From NCBI GenBank assembly GCA_002712305.1, contig PATE01000063.1, positions 56,773 through 120,772 of the forward strand: a stretch of 64,000 bases of DNA, given 5' to 3'. A program made the translations under genes and the position numbers. The DNA is from Gemmatimonadota bacterium (GTDB lineage: Bacteria; Latescibacterota; UBA2968; UBA8231). Positions within the stretch are counted from its first letter, which is position 1. Every line of letters starts with the position of its first letter. The notes below the pieces were generated by a model that searched no databases, was not told the DNA's origin, and saw nothing but the letters and a program-made list of their open reading frames with translations. Of this stretch, positions 26,201 to 35,310 are shown piece by piece.

Positions 26201-27292
26201 TCACGCAACGCAGAGGAAATCGTCACCTTCGTGCCAACCCCACTGGTCCAACTGCTGCCGGATCAGTTCTCGTGCGCCGCGAGAGCCGACGGCCGCCAAC
26301 AGAATCGGATGGGAGAGCTGAGACCACCGAGCTGGCAGATCCTGGACGCCGATGATCTCCACGTTGCGCATTGTCCGGCCGATCTTGTCCTGTGCGATGT
26401 CGACGAACAGGTCGGGACGGTGACCGCCTCGAATCAGATGTTTCGACAGACGTCGCCCCGTCTTTCCCGCACCCCATACCACGACCGAACCACGTTCCAC
26501 CAGTGGGCCCGAACACAAATAGTGGGCCTTGGCGCGCAGGAAGTTCTCCACTGAGTAGCGGCTGTCGGTGCGTGTGGCGCGTGATTCATGTTCGCGCCAG
26601 TCGAGCAGGACTTCGGGGACCTTGGCGAAGTGGCGGCCGGCTGCGTGATAACGAAGCCACAGATCGTAATCTTCGGGCCAGCCGCGTTCCTGATACCCCC
26701 CCATCTCAACCAGTTCCTGACGCCGCATCATAGCCGACGGATGAGCGATGGGGCTTTCGATGAAGATCTCGCGGACGATCTGCTCGTGTTTGATCAACTG
26801 GTTCTGCCACTGCTCGTAGATTCTGAATCCTTCGGCCACGTCCTGTGCTGGGAAAGAGCGTACGAGGGTCCCCACGACGCCGATGCGATCGTTTTCAGCG
26901 GCCAGGGCAACCTGCTTCTCAAGCCGCGTCGGATGGCATCGGTCATCGGCATCCATCCTTGCGACGTAGCACCCCCGACAGGCCTTCAGGCCTTCGTTGA
27001 GTGCCGGCAGCAAACCCGCATGTGGTCGTCGCACGACACGCAGTCGAGCGTCGTTTCGGCCAGCGAGGAGCGATGCGGTATCGTCTGTCGATCCATCATC
27101 TACCACGACGATCTCAAAATCCTCCAGAGACTGACTTGCCAGACTGTCCAGCGCTTCCTCGATGGTCGTCGCACCATTGTAGACGGGCAACAGAACGGAG
27201 ACGAGAGGGGTGGTCACAGGCACATCCAGGGCAAGATCTTGACAGGCCTTCCTGCGGCAGTGATACTGCGAGCCTCCGAAAAATGTCGCCAC
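26201..27292 (-). CDS. Family 2 glycosyltransferase with a C-terminal Rossmann-like domain
   Basis: 363 residues from a GTG at 27292; GTG codons near 27223 or 27217 would remove a poorly conserved leader and leave room for the divergent map promoter, so the true start may be there. The GT-A domain has VSVLLPVYNGATTIEEALDS, the nucleotide-binding VVDDGSTDDT, the DXD-type ARMDADDRCHP, and the GGYQERGWPEDYDLWLR acceptor region. From about residue 265 a second region begins VVVWGAGKTGRRLSKHL, resembling a small nucleotide-binding Rossmann fold. This GT2-plus-Rossmann layout occurs in surface-polysaccharide enzymes. Sugar specificity unknown. The damaged macrodomain gene follows 103 bp downstream. 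Confidence 0.85.
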   Translation of the reverse strand: MATFFGGSQYHCRRKACQDLALDVPVTTPLVSVLLPVYNGATTIEEALDSLASQSLEDFEIVVVDDGSTDDTASLLAGRNDARLRVVRRPHAGLLPALNEGLKACRGCYVARMDADDRCHPTRLEKQVALAAENDRIGVVGTLVRSFPAQDVAEGFRIYEQWQNQLIKHEQIVREIFIESPIAHPSAMMRRQELVEMGGYQERGWPEDYDLWLRYHAAGRHFAKVPEVLLDWREHESRATRTDSRYSVENFLRAKAHYLCSGPLVERGSVVVWGAGKTGRRLSKHLIRGGHRPDLFVDIAQDKIGRTMRNVEIIGVQDLPARWSQLSHPILLAAVGSRGARELIRQQLDQWGWHEGDDFLCVA

Positions 27293-27309
27293 CGAACCGG
27301 ATCCAACCG

Positions 27310-28068
27310 ATGCATCTGAAGTCCTCCGACGAAATCGAAAAGATTCGCGCCAGTTGTCGTATCGCCGCTGATGCCATGGCCCGTGTTGCTGACCTTGTCA
27401 CCCCGGGTGTGACCACGGCTCACCTGGACGAAGTGGCAGACGAGTATATCCGACAGCAGGGGGCCGTGGCCAGTGCACTCAATTATCGGGGATACCCGCG
27501 CAGCATCTGTGCCTCGATCAACGAGGAGGTCGTCCATGGTATCCCAGGGTCAAGGCAACTGGTGGAAGGGGATATCATCTCCGTCGACATCGCCGTGAAG
27601 AAGGACGGCTACCACGGAGACATGAATGTCTCTTTTGCCGTGGGGGAGATCGACATGGAGACGAGACGGCTGCTCGAGACCACCAAACAGGCACTGGAGA
27701 TTGGTCTGGCGGCCAGCGAACCGGGGACGCGGCTTGGTGACGTGGGACATCGGATACAGACACATGTCGAGACAGCTGGATTCTCTGTCGTGCGCGACTA
27801 CTGCGGCCATGGCATCGGACGAAACTTTCACGAAGAGCCTCAGTTGCTGCACTTCGGCACTGCGGGAACGGGACGCCGCCTGCAACCAGGAGTCGTGTTC
27901 ACGGTAGAACCGATGGTAAATGCCGGGGTGGCCGATGTCCGCGTCCTCGACGATGAATGGACCGCTGTCACGGTGGATGGTGCCCTCTCGGCGCAATTCG
28001 AGCACACCGTCGCCGTCACCGACGCGGGTCCCGACGTTCTGTCCCGCTTCGCAGATCTGCCCTTTTAG
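27310..28068 (+). CDS. map: Methionine aminopeptidase, type I
   Basis: 252 residues from the ATG at 27310 (MHLKSSDEIEKIRASCRIAA); an in-frame ATG at 27283 is also possible. Metal ligands of the M24A family are all visible: Asp in ISVDIAVKKDGYHGDMNVSF (two aspartates), His in DYCGHGIGRNFHEEPQ, Glu in VFTVEPMVNAG, and Glu near the end in SAQFEHTVAVT. INEEVVHGIPG is the usual substrate-side motif. It removes the initiator Met from nascent proteins. It is short of an SH3-like N-terminal extension, as in E. coli Map (264 residues). It is divergent from the glycosyltransferase gene and about 110 bp upstream of a small unknown gene. Confidence 0.95.
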   Translation: MHLKSSDEIEKIRASCRIAADAMARVADLVTPGVTTAHLDEVADEYIRQQGAVASALNYRGYPRSICASINEEVVHGIPGSRQLVEGDIISVDIAVKKDGYHGDMNVSFAVGEIDMETRRLLETTKQALEIGLAASEPGTRLGDVGHRIQTHVETAGFSVVRDYCGHGIGRNFHEEPQLLHFGTAGTGRRLQPGVVFTVEPMVNAGVADVRVLDDEWTAVTVDGALSAQFEHTVAVTDAGPDVLSRFADLPF

Positions 28069-28101
28069 GTGAATGGTCATAGGTGTGAGCAGCGTCGTGC
28101 G

Positions 28102-28129
28102 TTGCGATTGTCGCTTGGTGACCTATATT
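28102..28129 (+). promoter_or_regulatory. Predicted promoter of the small unknown gene at 28179
   Basis: TTGCGA (28102-28107), a 16-bp spacer, then TATATT (28124-28129). The -10 is strong and the -35 partial. The predicted start lies about 43 bp before the ATG, which is preceded by an AGAGAG purine stretch. The transcript would be monocistronic, ending at the terminator at 28518. Confidence 0.5.
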
Positions 28130-28178
28130 CCTGAGCCTGAATCATTTACCAACTTGGAACCGCAAGAGAGACCATACT

Positions 28179-28457
28179 ATGGCCAAGTCTAAGGACGAAG
28201 ACGGCGAAGAATCGACTGATTTCGGGTTTCATCCCGAATCTCAGCAAGAGCTTGAACTGGAAGACACGTGCTGTGTCACCGGTGAAGCCATTACGTCGAG
28301 CTTCTGCCGGTTTCCCGACTATCGCAGTGGAACGATGATGGTGATGGCGAAGACCGTTGCCCTCGAGCAACTGCGCAAAGGGATCTCATTGGCGACGTTC
28401 AAAGAGATCCTCGTCAAGCGTCACGGCAAACGGATTCTGGCAGAATACGCGAGCTGA
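28179..28457 (+). CDS. Small unknown protein with Cys residues (92 aa)
   Basis: 92 residues, no signal peptide or membrane segment, so cytosolic. The N-terminal third is very acidic (KDEDGEESTDFGF...QQELELED). The middle has TCCVTGEAITSSFCRFPDYRSG, a CC-x(n)-C arrangement that could bind a metal or form disulfides. The C-terminal part is a basic helix (LATFKEILVKRHGKRILAEY). It has its own predicted promoter and a strong terminator, so it appears to be a real monocistronic gene rather than a spurious frame. I do not recognise the family. Confidence 0.65.
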   Translation: MAKSKDEDGEESTDFGFHPESQQELELEDTCCVTGEAITSSFCRFPDYRSGTMMVMAKTVALEQLRKGISLATFKEILVKRHGKRILAEYAS

Positions 28458-28517
28458 TTCGCCTGCCGGTCCTTAGCCGGCCACAGACACAGCGGCCGAC
28501 ACACGGCGAGCACAAGA

Positions 28518-28550
28518 AAGGGGCACTCCCATCAGAGGGGTGCCCCTTGT
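28518..28550 (+). terminator. Intrinsic terminator after the small unknown gene
   Basis: AAGGGGCAC at 28518-28526 pairs with GTGCCCCTT at 28540-28548, and the inner stretch adds further pairs, giving a stem of about 12 bp with a short loop. A T-rich tail (TTGTTTCG) follows. It can serve the plus-strand gene ending at 28457, and read in reverse it precedes no coding sequence in conflict. Confidence 0.75.
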
Positions 28551-28592
28551 TTCGTTGGTGCCTACCGATAGATCGCCGGGCCGCTGACTGAC

Positions 28593-29177
28593 CTAGCCGT
28601 CGAGCAATCGCTGGATGTCCTCGCTGAGAATACCATGCGGGTCCGGCCGACCATCGCGAAAAGGCACGCCCAGTTGTCGTTTGTGGACCCGGCCCTGTTG
28701 ATCAAGGATCAGGGTCGCGGGGATTCCGATATTGATGAAGGGTGCCATCTCGTTGTAGTGGAGGGTGACTTCGGTCGTCTCGTCGTAGTAGATGGGGTAG
28801 TTGATGTCGCTCTGCCCGATGTAGGTGGCCAGTCGCTGGCGAACCTGATCCGGTGCGCCATACTCTGCCGTGGAGATACCGACGATAGTGACATCTTCTG
28901 TGGAGAAATCCCTCCGCAACTGAGCAAGGGCCGGAATCTCCCGTCGACAAGGTACACACCACGTCGCCCAGAAGTTGACGAGCACGACCTTCCCTGCATG
29001 ATCGCCGAGAGCAAACTGCTTTGCATCGGGAACCGGAATCTGCGGCGCCTGTGAAGCCAGATCGGTGTTGCTCGCCCCCTCGCTGTCACCACACCCGACA
29101 GTGACGAAACTCACCAGGAGCAGGGCCTTGACCAACATGGCCTGCAGACGTTCGATACGCAGAAGGGGAATCATCAT
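28593..29177 (-). CDS. TlpA-like thiol:disulfide oxidoreductase, lipoprotein
   Basis: About 194 residues from the ATG at 29177 (29174 and 29138 are alternatives). The N-terminus is hydrophobic and ends in a lipobox-like FVTVGC, followed by a polar linker. The thioredoxin fold contains VVLVNFWATWCVPCRREIPALAQL with the CVPC redox pair. The cis-proline region is IGIPATLILDQQGRV. These are TlpA/ResA-type periplasmic reductases involved in cytochrome c maturation or general thiol reduction. No cytochrome biogenesis genes lie nearby. It follows dnaE on the same strand across about 117 bp. Confidence 0.88.
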   Translation of the reverse strand: MMIPLLRIERLQAMLVKALLLVSFVTVGCGDSEGASNTDLASQAPQIPVPDAKQFALGDHAGKVVLVNFWATWCVPCRREIPALAQLRRDFSTEDVTIVGISTAEYGAPDQVRQRLATYIGQSDINYPIYYDETTEVTLHYNEMAPFINIGIPATLILDQQGRVHKRQLGVPFRDGRPDPHGILSEDIQRLLDG

Positions 29178-29294
29178 GCGAGGAATATACGGTTCGGTCG
29201 CCACTTGTCAGCCGCTCCATCTACCGTCGTACGGGCGCACCAAGGACCTACTGTGGCTCAACGGCGTTGTGGGTCTGACCGGTGTACGTTTGTC

Positions 29295-32200
29295 CTATGC
29301 CTGCGCCAGCCTCGCGTGAGGGGGCACGGCCGTCAGCCATGTCTCCGGGGAGCCTTCAAGAGCATCCACACTCGAGAGCAGTTCGTCACATGGATTGACG
29401 CGGATACTACGCGAGCGAATGAGTGTTTCCCGCTCCAATTCATCGGCGCCCTTCAGGTGGATGACCAAATCGCAGCGACCCGTGAATTGTTGGCAGACCG
29501 TCCGAAGATCGGCCAGCAACTCCTCACACAGATGGTTGGCCGGTAGCGCCACATTGACGGCCCGCGTAAGACGTTCACGCGCCTCTTCCAGGCCGATGGC
29601 CGCATCGGCGAGGATGCTCATCATTCCTTTGCGTTCGTTCAGCCGCCCTTCAATCAGAATCACTCGATCGTTGACGAGGAGTTCACGGCTGGCGGCGAAG
29701 GCATCGGCGAAGAACACGATGTCGGCAGAGCCACGCAGGTCTTCGAGTGTAACAAAAGCGATCGGATTGCCTCGGCGGTCATTGGAGGTGCTGATCCGAG
29801 TGACGAGCCCTCCTACTCGAATCGCTTCACCATCGTTTCCCGTCAGTGCTTCTGACAGCGGCGTCGCGAACATGCGCAGGTCGCGTTCGAAGCGACTCAA
29901 CGGATGTGAGGTCACGTAGAATCCGAGCAGGTCTTTCTCGTGTGCCAACTGCTCGGTCTCTGTCCAGGGCTCGATGTCAGGCAGATTCAACTGCTGATCA
30001 AGTTCCGGCGCTGACGAATCACCACCGAAGAGGCTGAATTGTCCTCGGCCTCTCTCCTCCTGCACGGTCTGAGCATTGCGCAGGGCCATGTCGAGGGTTT
30101 CCAACATCTGCGCGCGATGACCACCGATCTGATCGAGACCGCCTGCGGCGGTCAACGACTCGACGACACGTCGGTTCACAGCACGCAGGTCTAGTCGCTC
30201 GCAGAAGCTGAACAGATTCTCGTAGGGACCATCCTGAACGCGGCCATCCACGATCGATTGCGCCGCACCCTGTCCAACATTCTTGATCGCGGCCAGGCCA
30301 AAGCGGATTCCATCCGGTGTGGGTGTGAAGTTGGGCGCACTCTCATTGACGTCCGGGGGCAGGACGGGAATCTCCATGCGCCGACACTCATCGAGAAGCA
30401 CCGTGACCTTGTCCGTATCACCGATGGAGGTGGTCATACTTGCCGCCATGTATTCGCCGGGCCAATTCGCCTTGAGATAAGCGTTCTTGTAGGCCAATTC
30501 AGCATAGGGTGCCGCATGGCACTTGTTGAAGCCGTAGCCCGAGAACACATCGATTTCCGCAAAGAGTTGCTCGGCGATGCTCTTGTCCACATCCCGCTCG
30601 AGACAACCGTCGATGAAGGCCTTCTTCTGTTTGGCCATCTCCTCCGGCTTCTTCTTGCCCATGGCTCGTCGCAGAATGTCGGCAGATCCGAGGGTGAATC
30701 CGGCCATCTTCTGCGCGATCTGCAGGACCTGCTCCTGGTAGACGATCACGCCATACGTCTCGTCGAGAATCTCCTCCAGATCCGGATGTAGATACACGAC
30801 CTCCTGTCGGCCCTGTTTCCGGGCGACATAGTCAGGGATCTTGTCCATCGGACCAGGTCGATATAGCGCATTCATGGCGATGATGTCGCCAATCTTGTCG
30901 GGCTCCAACTGCGACAGATACTCCCGCATCCCAGCGGATTCAAACTGGAACACACCGACTGTTTCGCCACGACTGAACAGCTCGAATGTGGTCGCGTCGT
31001 CCCAGGGGATGGCTTCGATGTCGAAGTCCGGCTGCTGCAGACGGATCAGCCGGACTGCTTCGTCCATCAGATTGAGTTCATTGAGACCGAGGAAGTCCAT
31101 CTTGAGGAAGCCAAAGTCCTCACACGTAGGGCCATCCCACTGCGTCGTGATCTTGCCATCCTTGGGGGCCCTGTAGAGAGGCATGTAGTCGGACACATCG
31201 CTGGGAGCGATGATGACTCCGGCCGCGTGGATGGAGGCGTGTCGGGCCAGTCCCTCTAGTTTTCGCGCATGTGTCAGCAGCTGGTGTTGCTGGGTGTCAC
31301 CCTTTCCCTCGGCCATCTGTTTGAGTTCGGGGGTCTTCTCGATGGCTTTGTCGAGGGTGATCTTCAACTCGTTGGGAACCAGTTTGGCGATGGCATCCAC
31401 GTCACCGAAACCCATACCCAGTACTCGACCCACATCACGAATCACCGCCTTGGCACCCATCGTGCCGAACGTAATGATCTGACAGACATTGCTTTCGCCA
31501 TACTTGTCGACCACATACTGCACGAGCTTCTCGCGGTCGGCGAAGTCGATGTCAAAGTCGGGGGGACTCACACGTTCGGGATTCAGAAAGCGCTCAAACA
31601 GCAGCGAGTGTTTGATCGGATCCGTATTGGTGATACCCAGACTGTAGGCGACCAGAGATCCGGCGCCTGACCCGCGACCGGGCCCGACGGTCATGCCGAT
31701 GCTGTGAGCGTAGTGGACGTAGTCCCAGACGATGAGGAAGTAGTCGACAAATCCCATCTGCTGGATCACACCCAACTCGTAGTCCACGCGGTTGATCAGC
31801 GCATCGTCCGTGCGATCATACCGTCGCTTGAGGCCCACATGTGCCAGATGGGTCAGGTAGGCGAAGGCGTGTTCGAATTGCTCGGGGATACTGAATTCGG
31901 GAAGGATCAGGTTGCCGAATTCAAGTTCCACATCACACTTGTCAGCGATGGCGACGGTGCTTTCGATCGCCTGGGGCAGGTCGGCGAACAGTTTTTGCAT
32001 TTCGGCGGGGCTCTTCATGTAGAGTCCCGTCGGGTAGCACATGCGCTGGGTCTCTGCGAGCATCTTCCCCGTCTGAATGCACACGAGCGCATCGTGAGCT
32101 GCATGATCGTCTGCATGCAGGAAGTGGAAGTCGTTGGTTGCCACCAGCGGCACACCGAGCCGATCGTGCAACTTGAGCAATCCGTCGTTGACCTTGGCCT

Positions 32201-32756
32201 CAATGTCGATACCGTGCCGCTGAATCTCGAGGTAGTAGTCGTCACCGAAGATGTCCATGAACTCGCGCGCCGCCGCTTCGGCGCTATCGAGGCCCTCTTC
32301 CTGAATCAGGTGCGCCACCTCCCCGCTCACGCAGGCGGACAGGCATACGAGACCCTCCGAATACTTCCGCAACAGCTCTTTGTCGATGCGCGGGTTGTAG
32401 TAGAACCCTTCGGTGTAGCCCTTCGACACGAGCTTGATCAGATTTTTCCAACCCGTGTGGTTCTTGGCCAGTAAGACCAGGTGGTTGGAGCCATGGGTCA
32501 GCCCTCGGGCCCCCTTACGCTCATGTCGGCTGCCGATGGAGACATAGGTCTCACAACCCAGAATCGGTTTCACACCGGCATCGCGGCACGACCGATAGTG
32601 AGAGATGGCACCAAAGAGATTGCCGTGATCGGTCACTGCCAGTGCGGACATACCTTGCTCAGCTGCAGCCGGGGCCATGGCCTTGACATGACAGCCACCG
32701 TCCAGCAACGAGTATTCACTGTGACCGTGCAGATGTACGAATTCAGGTGATGCCAT
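29295..32756 (-). CDS. dnaE: DNA polymerase III alpha subunit
   Basis: 1153 residues, normal for DnaE. It begins with the PHP domain (EFVHLHGHSEYSLLDGG, then ALAVTDHGNLFGAI). The polymerase palm contains GPGRGSGAGSLVAYSLGIT and the catalytic PPDFDIDFADREK, with two essential aspartates. Later come the fingers motif DIIAMNALYRPGPM and the tandem helix-hairpin-helix and OB-fold regions (GGLVTRIST). This is the main replicative polymerase. No exonuclease (PolC-type) insertion is seen, so it is the DnaE1 form. About 430 bp of apparently non-coding sequence lie upstream. Confidence 0.97.
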   Translation of the reverse strand: MASPEFVHLHGHSEYSLLDGGCHVKAMAPAAAEQGMSALAVTDHGNLFGAISHYRSCRDAGVKPILGCETYVSIGSRHERKGARGLTHGSNHLVLLAKNHTGWKNLIKLVSKGYTEGFYYNPRIDKELLRKYSEGLVCLSACVSGEVAHLIQEEGLDSAEAAAREFMDIFGDDYYLEIQRHGIDIEAKVNDGLLKLHDRLGVPLVATNDFHFLHADDHAAHDALVCIQTGKMLAETQRMCYPTGLYMKSPAEMQKLFADLPQAIESTVAIADKCDVELEFGNLILPEFSIPEQFEHAFAYLTHLAHVGLKRRYDRTDDALINRVDYELGVIQQMGFVDYFLIVWDYVHYAHSIGMTVGPGRGSGAGSLVAYSLGITNTDPIKHSLLFERFLNPERVSPPDFDIDFADREKLVQYVVDKYGESNVCQIITFGTMGAKAVIRDVGRVLGMGFGDVDAIAKLVPNELKITLDKAIEKTPELKQMAEGKGDTQQHQLLTHARKLEGLARHASIHAAGVIIAPSDVSDYMPLYRAPKDGKITTQWDGPTCEDFGFLKMDFLGLNELNLMDEAVRLIRLQQPDFDIEAIPWDDATTFELFSRGETVGVFQFESAGMREYLSQLEPDKIGDIIAMNALYRPGPMDKIPDYVARKQGRQEVVYLHPDLEEILDETYGVIVYQEQVLQIAQKMAGFTLGSADILRRAMGKKKPEEMAKQKKAFIDGCLERDVDKSIAEQLFAEIDVFSGYGFNKCHAAPYAELAYKNAYLKANWPGEYMAASMTTSIGDTDKVTVLLDECRRMEIPVLPPDVNESAPNFTPTPDGIRFGLAAIKNVGQGAAQSIVDGRVQDGPYENLFSFCERLDLRAVNRRVVESLTAAGGLDQIGGHRAQMLETLDMALRNAQTVQEERGRGQFSLFGGDSSAPELDQQLNLPDIEPWTETEQLAHEKDLLGFYVTSHPLSRFERDLRMFATPLSEALTGNDGEAIRVGGLVTRISTSNDRRGNPIAFVTLEDLRGSADIVFFADAFAASRELLVNDRVILIEGRLNERKGMMSILADAAIGLEEARERLTRAVNVALPANHLCEELLADLRTVCQQFTGRCDLVIHLKGADELERETLIRSRSIRVNPCDELLSSVDALEGSPETWLTAVPPHARLAQA

Positions 32757-33190
32757 TAGACAGCCTCAAGATCACCGACGACGCGGTGGGGTAGATGAAG
32801 AAATCTGACATGCGCGGCCACGCGAGGAAGACCGGAATCTCACGAGCCACACGCGGGAGACCAAGGCCCGGGTGTGGCCATGAAACCCGTCGAGACTCGA
32901 ATGCCCAGAACTCGAGCGCCCAGTTCTGAAATGTTAGTCCTACGGGTCTGGAACCGCAGGCCCGGATCTATGGGGAGAAGTGGTGGGAAATGGGGATCAT
33001 CCGGTCACCTGTGGCTAACGTATGACCGCCCGTCAAGAGCGTCAACGGGCATCGGCGGCGTCACATTGTAACTGTATTGCTGCCCCCAGTTGCCCTTGCG
33101 CTCACTGGCCCTGTATCTTCAACAGCTCGCCGTCCTTACCCTCGTCCTCCTGTCGAAATCTGCGCAGTTCGTGATCGAAAACTCACCATC
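32757..33190. other. Non-coding gap between dnaE and wecB
   Basis: No convincing gene in 434 bp. Two small perfect hairpins are visible: CAGAACT/AGTTCTG (32906-32912 with 32922-32928) and GCCCGT/ACGGGC (33028-33033 with 33045-33050). On the minus strand TTGACG, a 17-bp spacer and TACGTT (about 33018-33046) could be a dnaE promoter. On the plus strand short frames have no coding character. The dnaE leader would be about 250 nt long if that promoter is used. Confidence 0.4.
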
Positions 33191-34300
33191 GTGAAGGTTC
33201 TTCTGGTCGCCGGGGCACGCCCAAACTTCCCCAAAATTGCCCCGATTGCCGCCGCCCTGCGTCAGGCGGGAGACCCCTTCACACCGCCCGTGGTAGTTCA
33301 TACCGGGCAACACTACGACTACCAACTCGCGGAGATCTTTTTCGACGAGCTTGAGCTCGGACCGCCGCAATATCACCTGCAAGCGCGCAGCGATGCCGGT
33401 CCCGTGCGACAGATGGCGGACATTATGGACAAGTTCGACCCCGTTCTGGCCGAAGAAGCACCCGACCTCGTGCTGGTCGTGGGAGATGTGTCCAGCACCG
33501 TCGCTTGCAGCCTGGCCGCGGCGACACGACAGATTCCAATTGCCCATGTGGAAGCAGGACTGCGAAGTGGCGATCGCACCATGCCCGAAGAGATCAATCG
33601 CGTCGCTGTAGACTCCGTGGCCGATATGCTCTTTACGCATTGCGCCGAAGCCGACGATCATCTGCGATCGGAGCACGTTCCTGAACGCTGCATCTTCCGC
33701 GTCGGCAATGTCATGATCGACACCTTGCACCGTTTCCTCCCGAAGGCCAGAGCCAGCAACACCTTGGATCGCTTCGGCGTTCAAGCGGGGCAATACGGCC
33801 TGGTCACCCTTCATCGACCCTCGAATGTGGATGATGCTCCGACCCTCGAGGGCATTCTCGACGCCTTGCTGGAACTCTCCAAACGAATGGAGATCGTCTT
33901 CCCCGTTCACCCGCGCACACGCCAGCGTCTGGACACATTCGGCTTCACCTCCCGATTGGAATCTGCACCGGGCGTACATCTATGCGACCCTGTTGGCTAT
34001 CTCGACATGCTGGCCCTGCAGGCCTCGGCGCGACTGGTCCTGATCGATTCCGGTGGTATTCAGGAGGAGACGACGGCTCTCGGGGTGGCCTGCATGACAT
34101 TGAGACCCAACACCGAGCGGCGGGTCACCATCGATGAGGGCACAAACACCCTTGTTGGCCCATCGCCTGACCAGATCGTGGCCGTTGCGACGCAGATTCT
34201 CGACGAGGGTGGAAAGGCGGGGCGGATTCCAGATCTGTGGGATGGTCACGCCAGCGATCGACTCGTCGACATTCTGCGCGAGGGGATCATTCGTCGGTGA
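33191..34300 (+). CDS. wecB: UDP-N-acetylglucosamine 2-epimerase (non-hydrolysing)
   Basis: 369 residues from the GTG at 33191 (VKVLLVAGARPNFPKIAPI). A longer in-frame start at 33077 adds 38 residues with no family match. The family landmarks are clear: GTRP-type AGARPN near the start, HTGQHYDYQLAEIFF, VVGDVSSTVACSLAA, HVEAGLRSGDRTMPEEINR, and the C-terminal DSGGIQEETTALGVACMTLRPNTERRVTIDEGTN. It interconverts UDP-GlcNAc and UDP-ManNAc for surface glycan synthesis. It is followed after 50 bp by the UDP-xylose synthase-like gene, suggesting one nucleotide-sugar operon. Confidence 0.92.
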   Translation: MKVLLVAGARPNFPKIAPIAAALRQAGDPFTPPVVVHTGQHYDYQLAEIFFDELELGPPQYHLQARSDAGPVRQMADIMDKFDPVLAEEAPDLVLVVGDVSSTVACSLAAATRQIPIAHVEAGLRSGDRTMPEEINRVAVDSVADMLFTHCAEADDHLRSEHVPERCIFRVGNVMIDTLHRFLPKARASNTLDRFGVQAGQYGLVTLHRPSNVDDAPTLEGILDALLELSKRMEIVFPVHPRTRQRLDTFGFTSRLESAPGVHLCDPVGYLDMLALQASARLVLIDSGGIQEETTALGVACMTLRPNTERRVTIDEGTNTLVGPSPDQIVAVATQILDEGGKAGRIPDLWDGHASDRLVDILREGIIRR

Positions 34301-34350
34301 TGGTCAGCCAAGTGTTTCACACATCCACTCTTCAACGATAGGGGACTGCC

Positions 34351-35310
34351 GTGCGCATTCTTGTCACTGGCGGTGCCGGCTTCATTGGGTCCCATCTGAC
34401 GGACCGTTTTCTGGATGAAGGTCACGATGTGATCTGTATGGACAATTTGTTGACCGGACGGGCAGACAACATCGCCGCCCACATCGGCCACCCGCGATTC
34501 AGATTCATCAACTACGACGTCACCGAATACATCCACATCGAAGGCTCTCTCGATTACATCCTGCACTTCGCCAGTCCGGCAAGTCCCGCCGACTTCGAGC
34601 GTCTCGGAATCCGAATTCTGAAGGTCGGCGCCCTTGGCACCCACAAGACACTGGGTTTGGCTCGCGCGAAGGGGGCCAAGTTTCTGCTCGCCTCGACGTC
34701 AGAGACCTATGGCGATCCGAAAGTACACCCGCAGAACGAGGATTATTGGGGGAATGTGAATCCGATCGGTATCCGTGGTGTTTATGACGAAGCGAAGCGC
34801 TTCGCCGAATCGATGACGATGGCCTACAACCGACTTCACGACATCGATACGCGAATCGTCAGGATTTTCAACACCTACGGGCCACGCATGCGCCGTGACG
34901 ACGGACGAGCCATTCCGAATTTCATCACCCAGGCCATGGCTGGAGAAGATGTCACCGTTTATGGAGACGGCAGCCAGACGCGCAGCATCGGCTTTGTCAG
35001 CGATCTGGTCGAGGGGATTCGTCGTCTGATGGATTCTTCCGTCAATACCCCCGTCAACATCGGGAACCCAACAGAGCTGACGATGAAGCAACTCGCCGAA
35101 ACGATCATCAGCTACACAGAGTCCTCGAGTCGAATCGTGCACAAGGAACTACCCGAAGATGATCCCAAGGTGCGTCTTCCAGACATTACCAAGGCGAGAC
35201 GTGAACTCGGCTGGGAGCCCGTTGTGGCGCCCGAGGACGGATTGCGCCGCACGATCGACTGGTTTCGTGAAGAGGTCGCGCGTGAAGGCCAGCAGGGCAC
35301 GTCAGGATGA
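34351..35310 (+). CDS. UDP-glucuronate decarboxylase (UDP-xylose synthase)-like SDR
   Basis: 319 residues from a GTG. Extended SDR enzyme: [21 protein letters not shown] with GxxGxxG, then the aspartate-rich [16 protein letters not shown]. The motif [10 protein letters not shown] with catalytic Ser/Thr, and YDEAKRFAE with the Tyr-x-x-x-Lys pair, are those of UDP-xylose synthase. [22 protein letters not shown] is also typical of that branch. It makes UDP-xylose from UDP-glucuronate, the product of the ugd gene elsewhere in this window. The next gene overlaps it by 4 bp (ATGA). Confidence 0.86.
   Translation: MRILVTGGAGFIGSHLTDRFLDEGHDVICMDNLLTGRADNIAAHIGHPRFRFINYDVTEYIHIEGSLDYILHFASPASPADFERLGIRILKVGALGTHKTLGLARAKGAKFLLASTSETYGDPKVHPQNEDYWGNVNPIGIRGVYDEAKRFAESMTMAYNRLHDIDTRIVRIFNTYGPRMRRDDGRAIPNFITQAMAGEDVTVYGDGSQTRSIGFVSDLVEGIRRLMDSSVNTPVNIGNPTELTMKQLAETIISYTESSSRIVHKELPEDDPKVRLPDITKARRELGWEPVVAPEDGLRRTIDWFREEVAREGQQGTSG

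Noticed and set aside
31704-32474. 256-residue plus-strand frame inside dnaE
   Set aside because: Antisense to the conserved PHP and polymerase regions, with no recognisable domain or ribosome-binding site.
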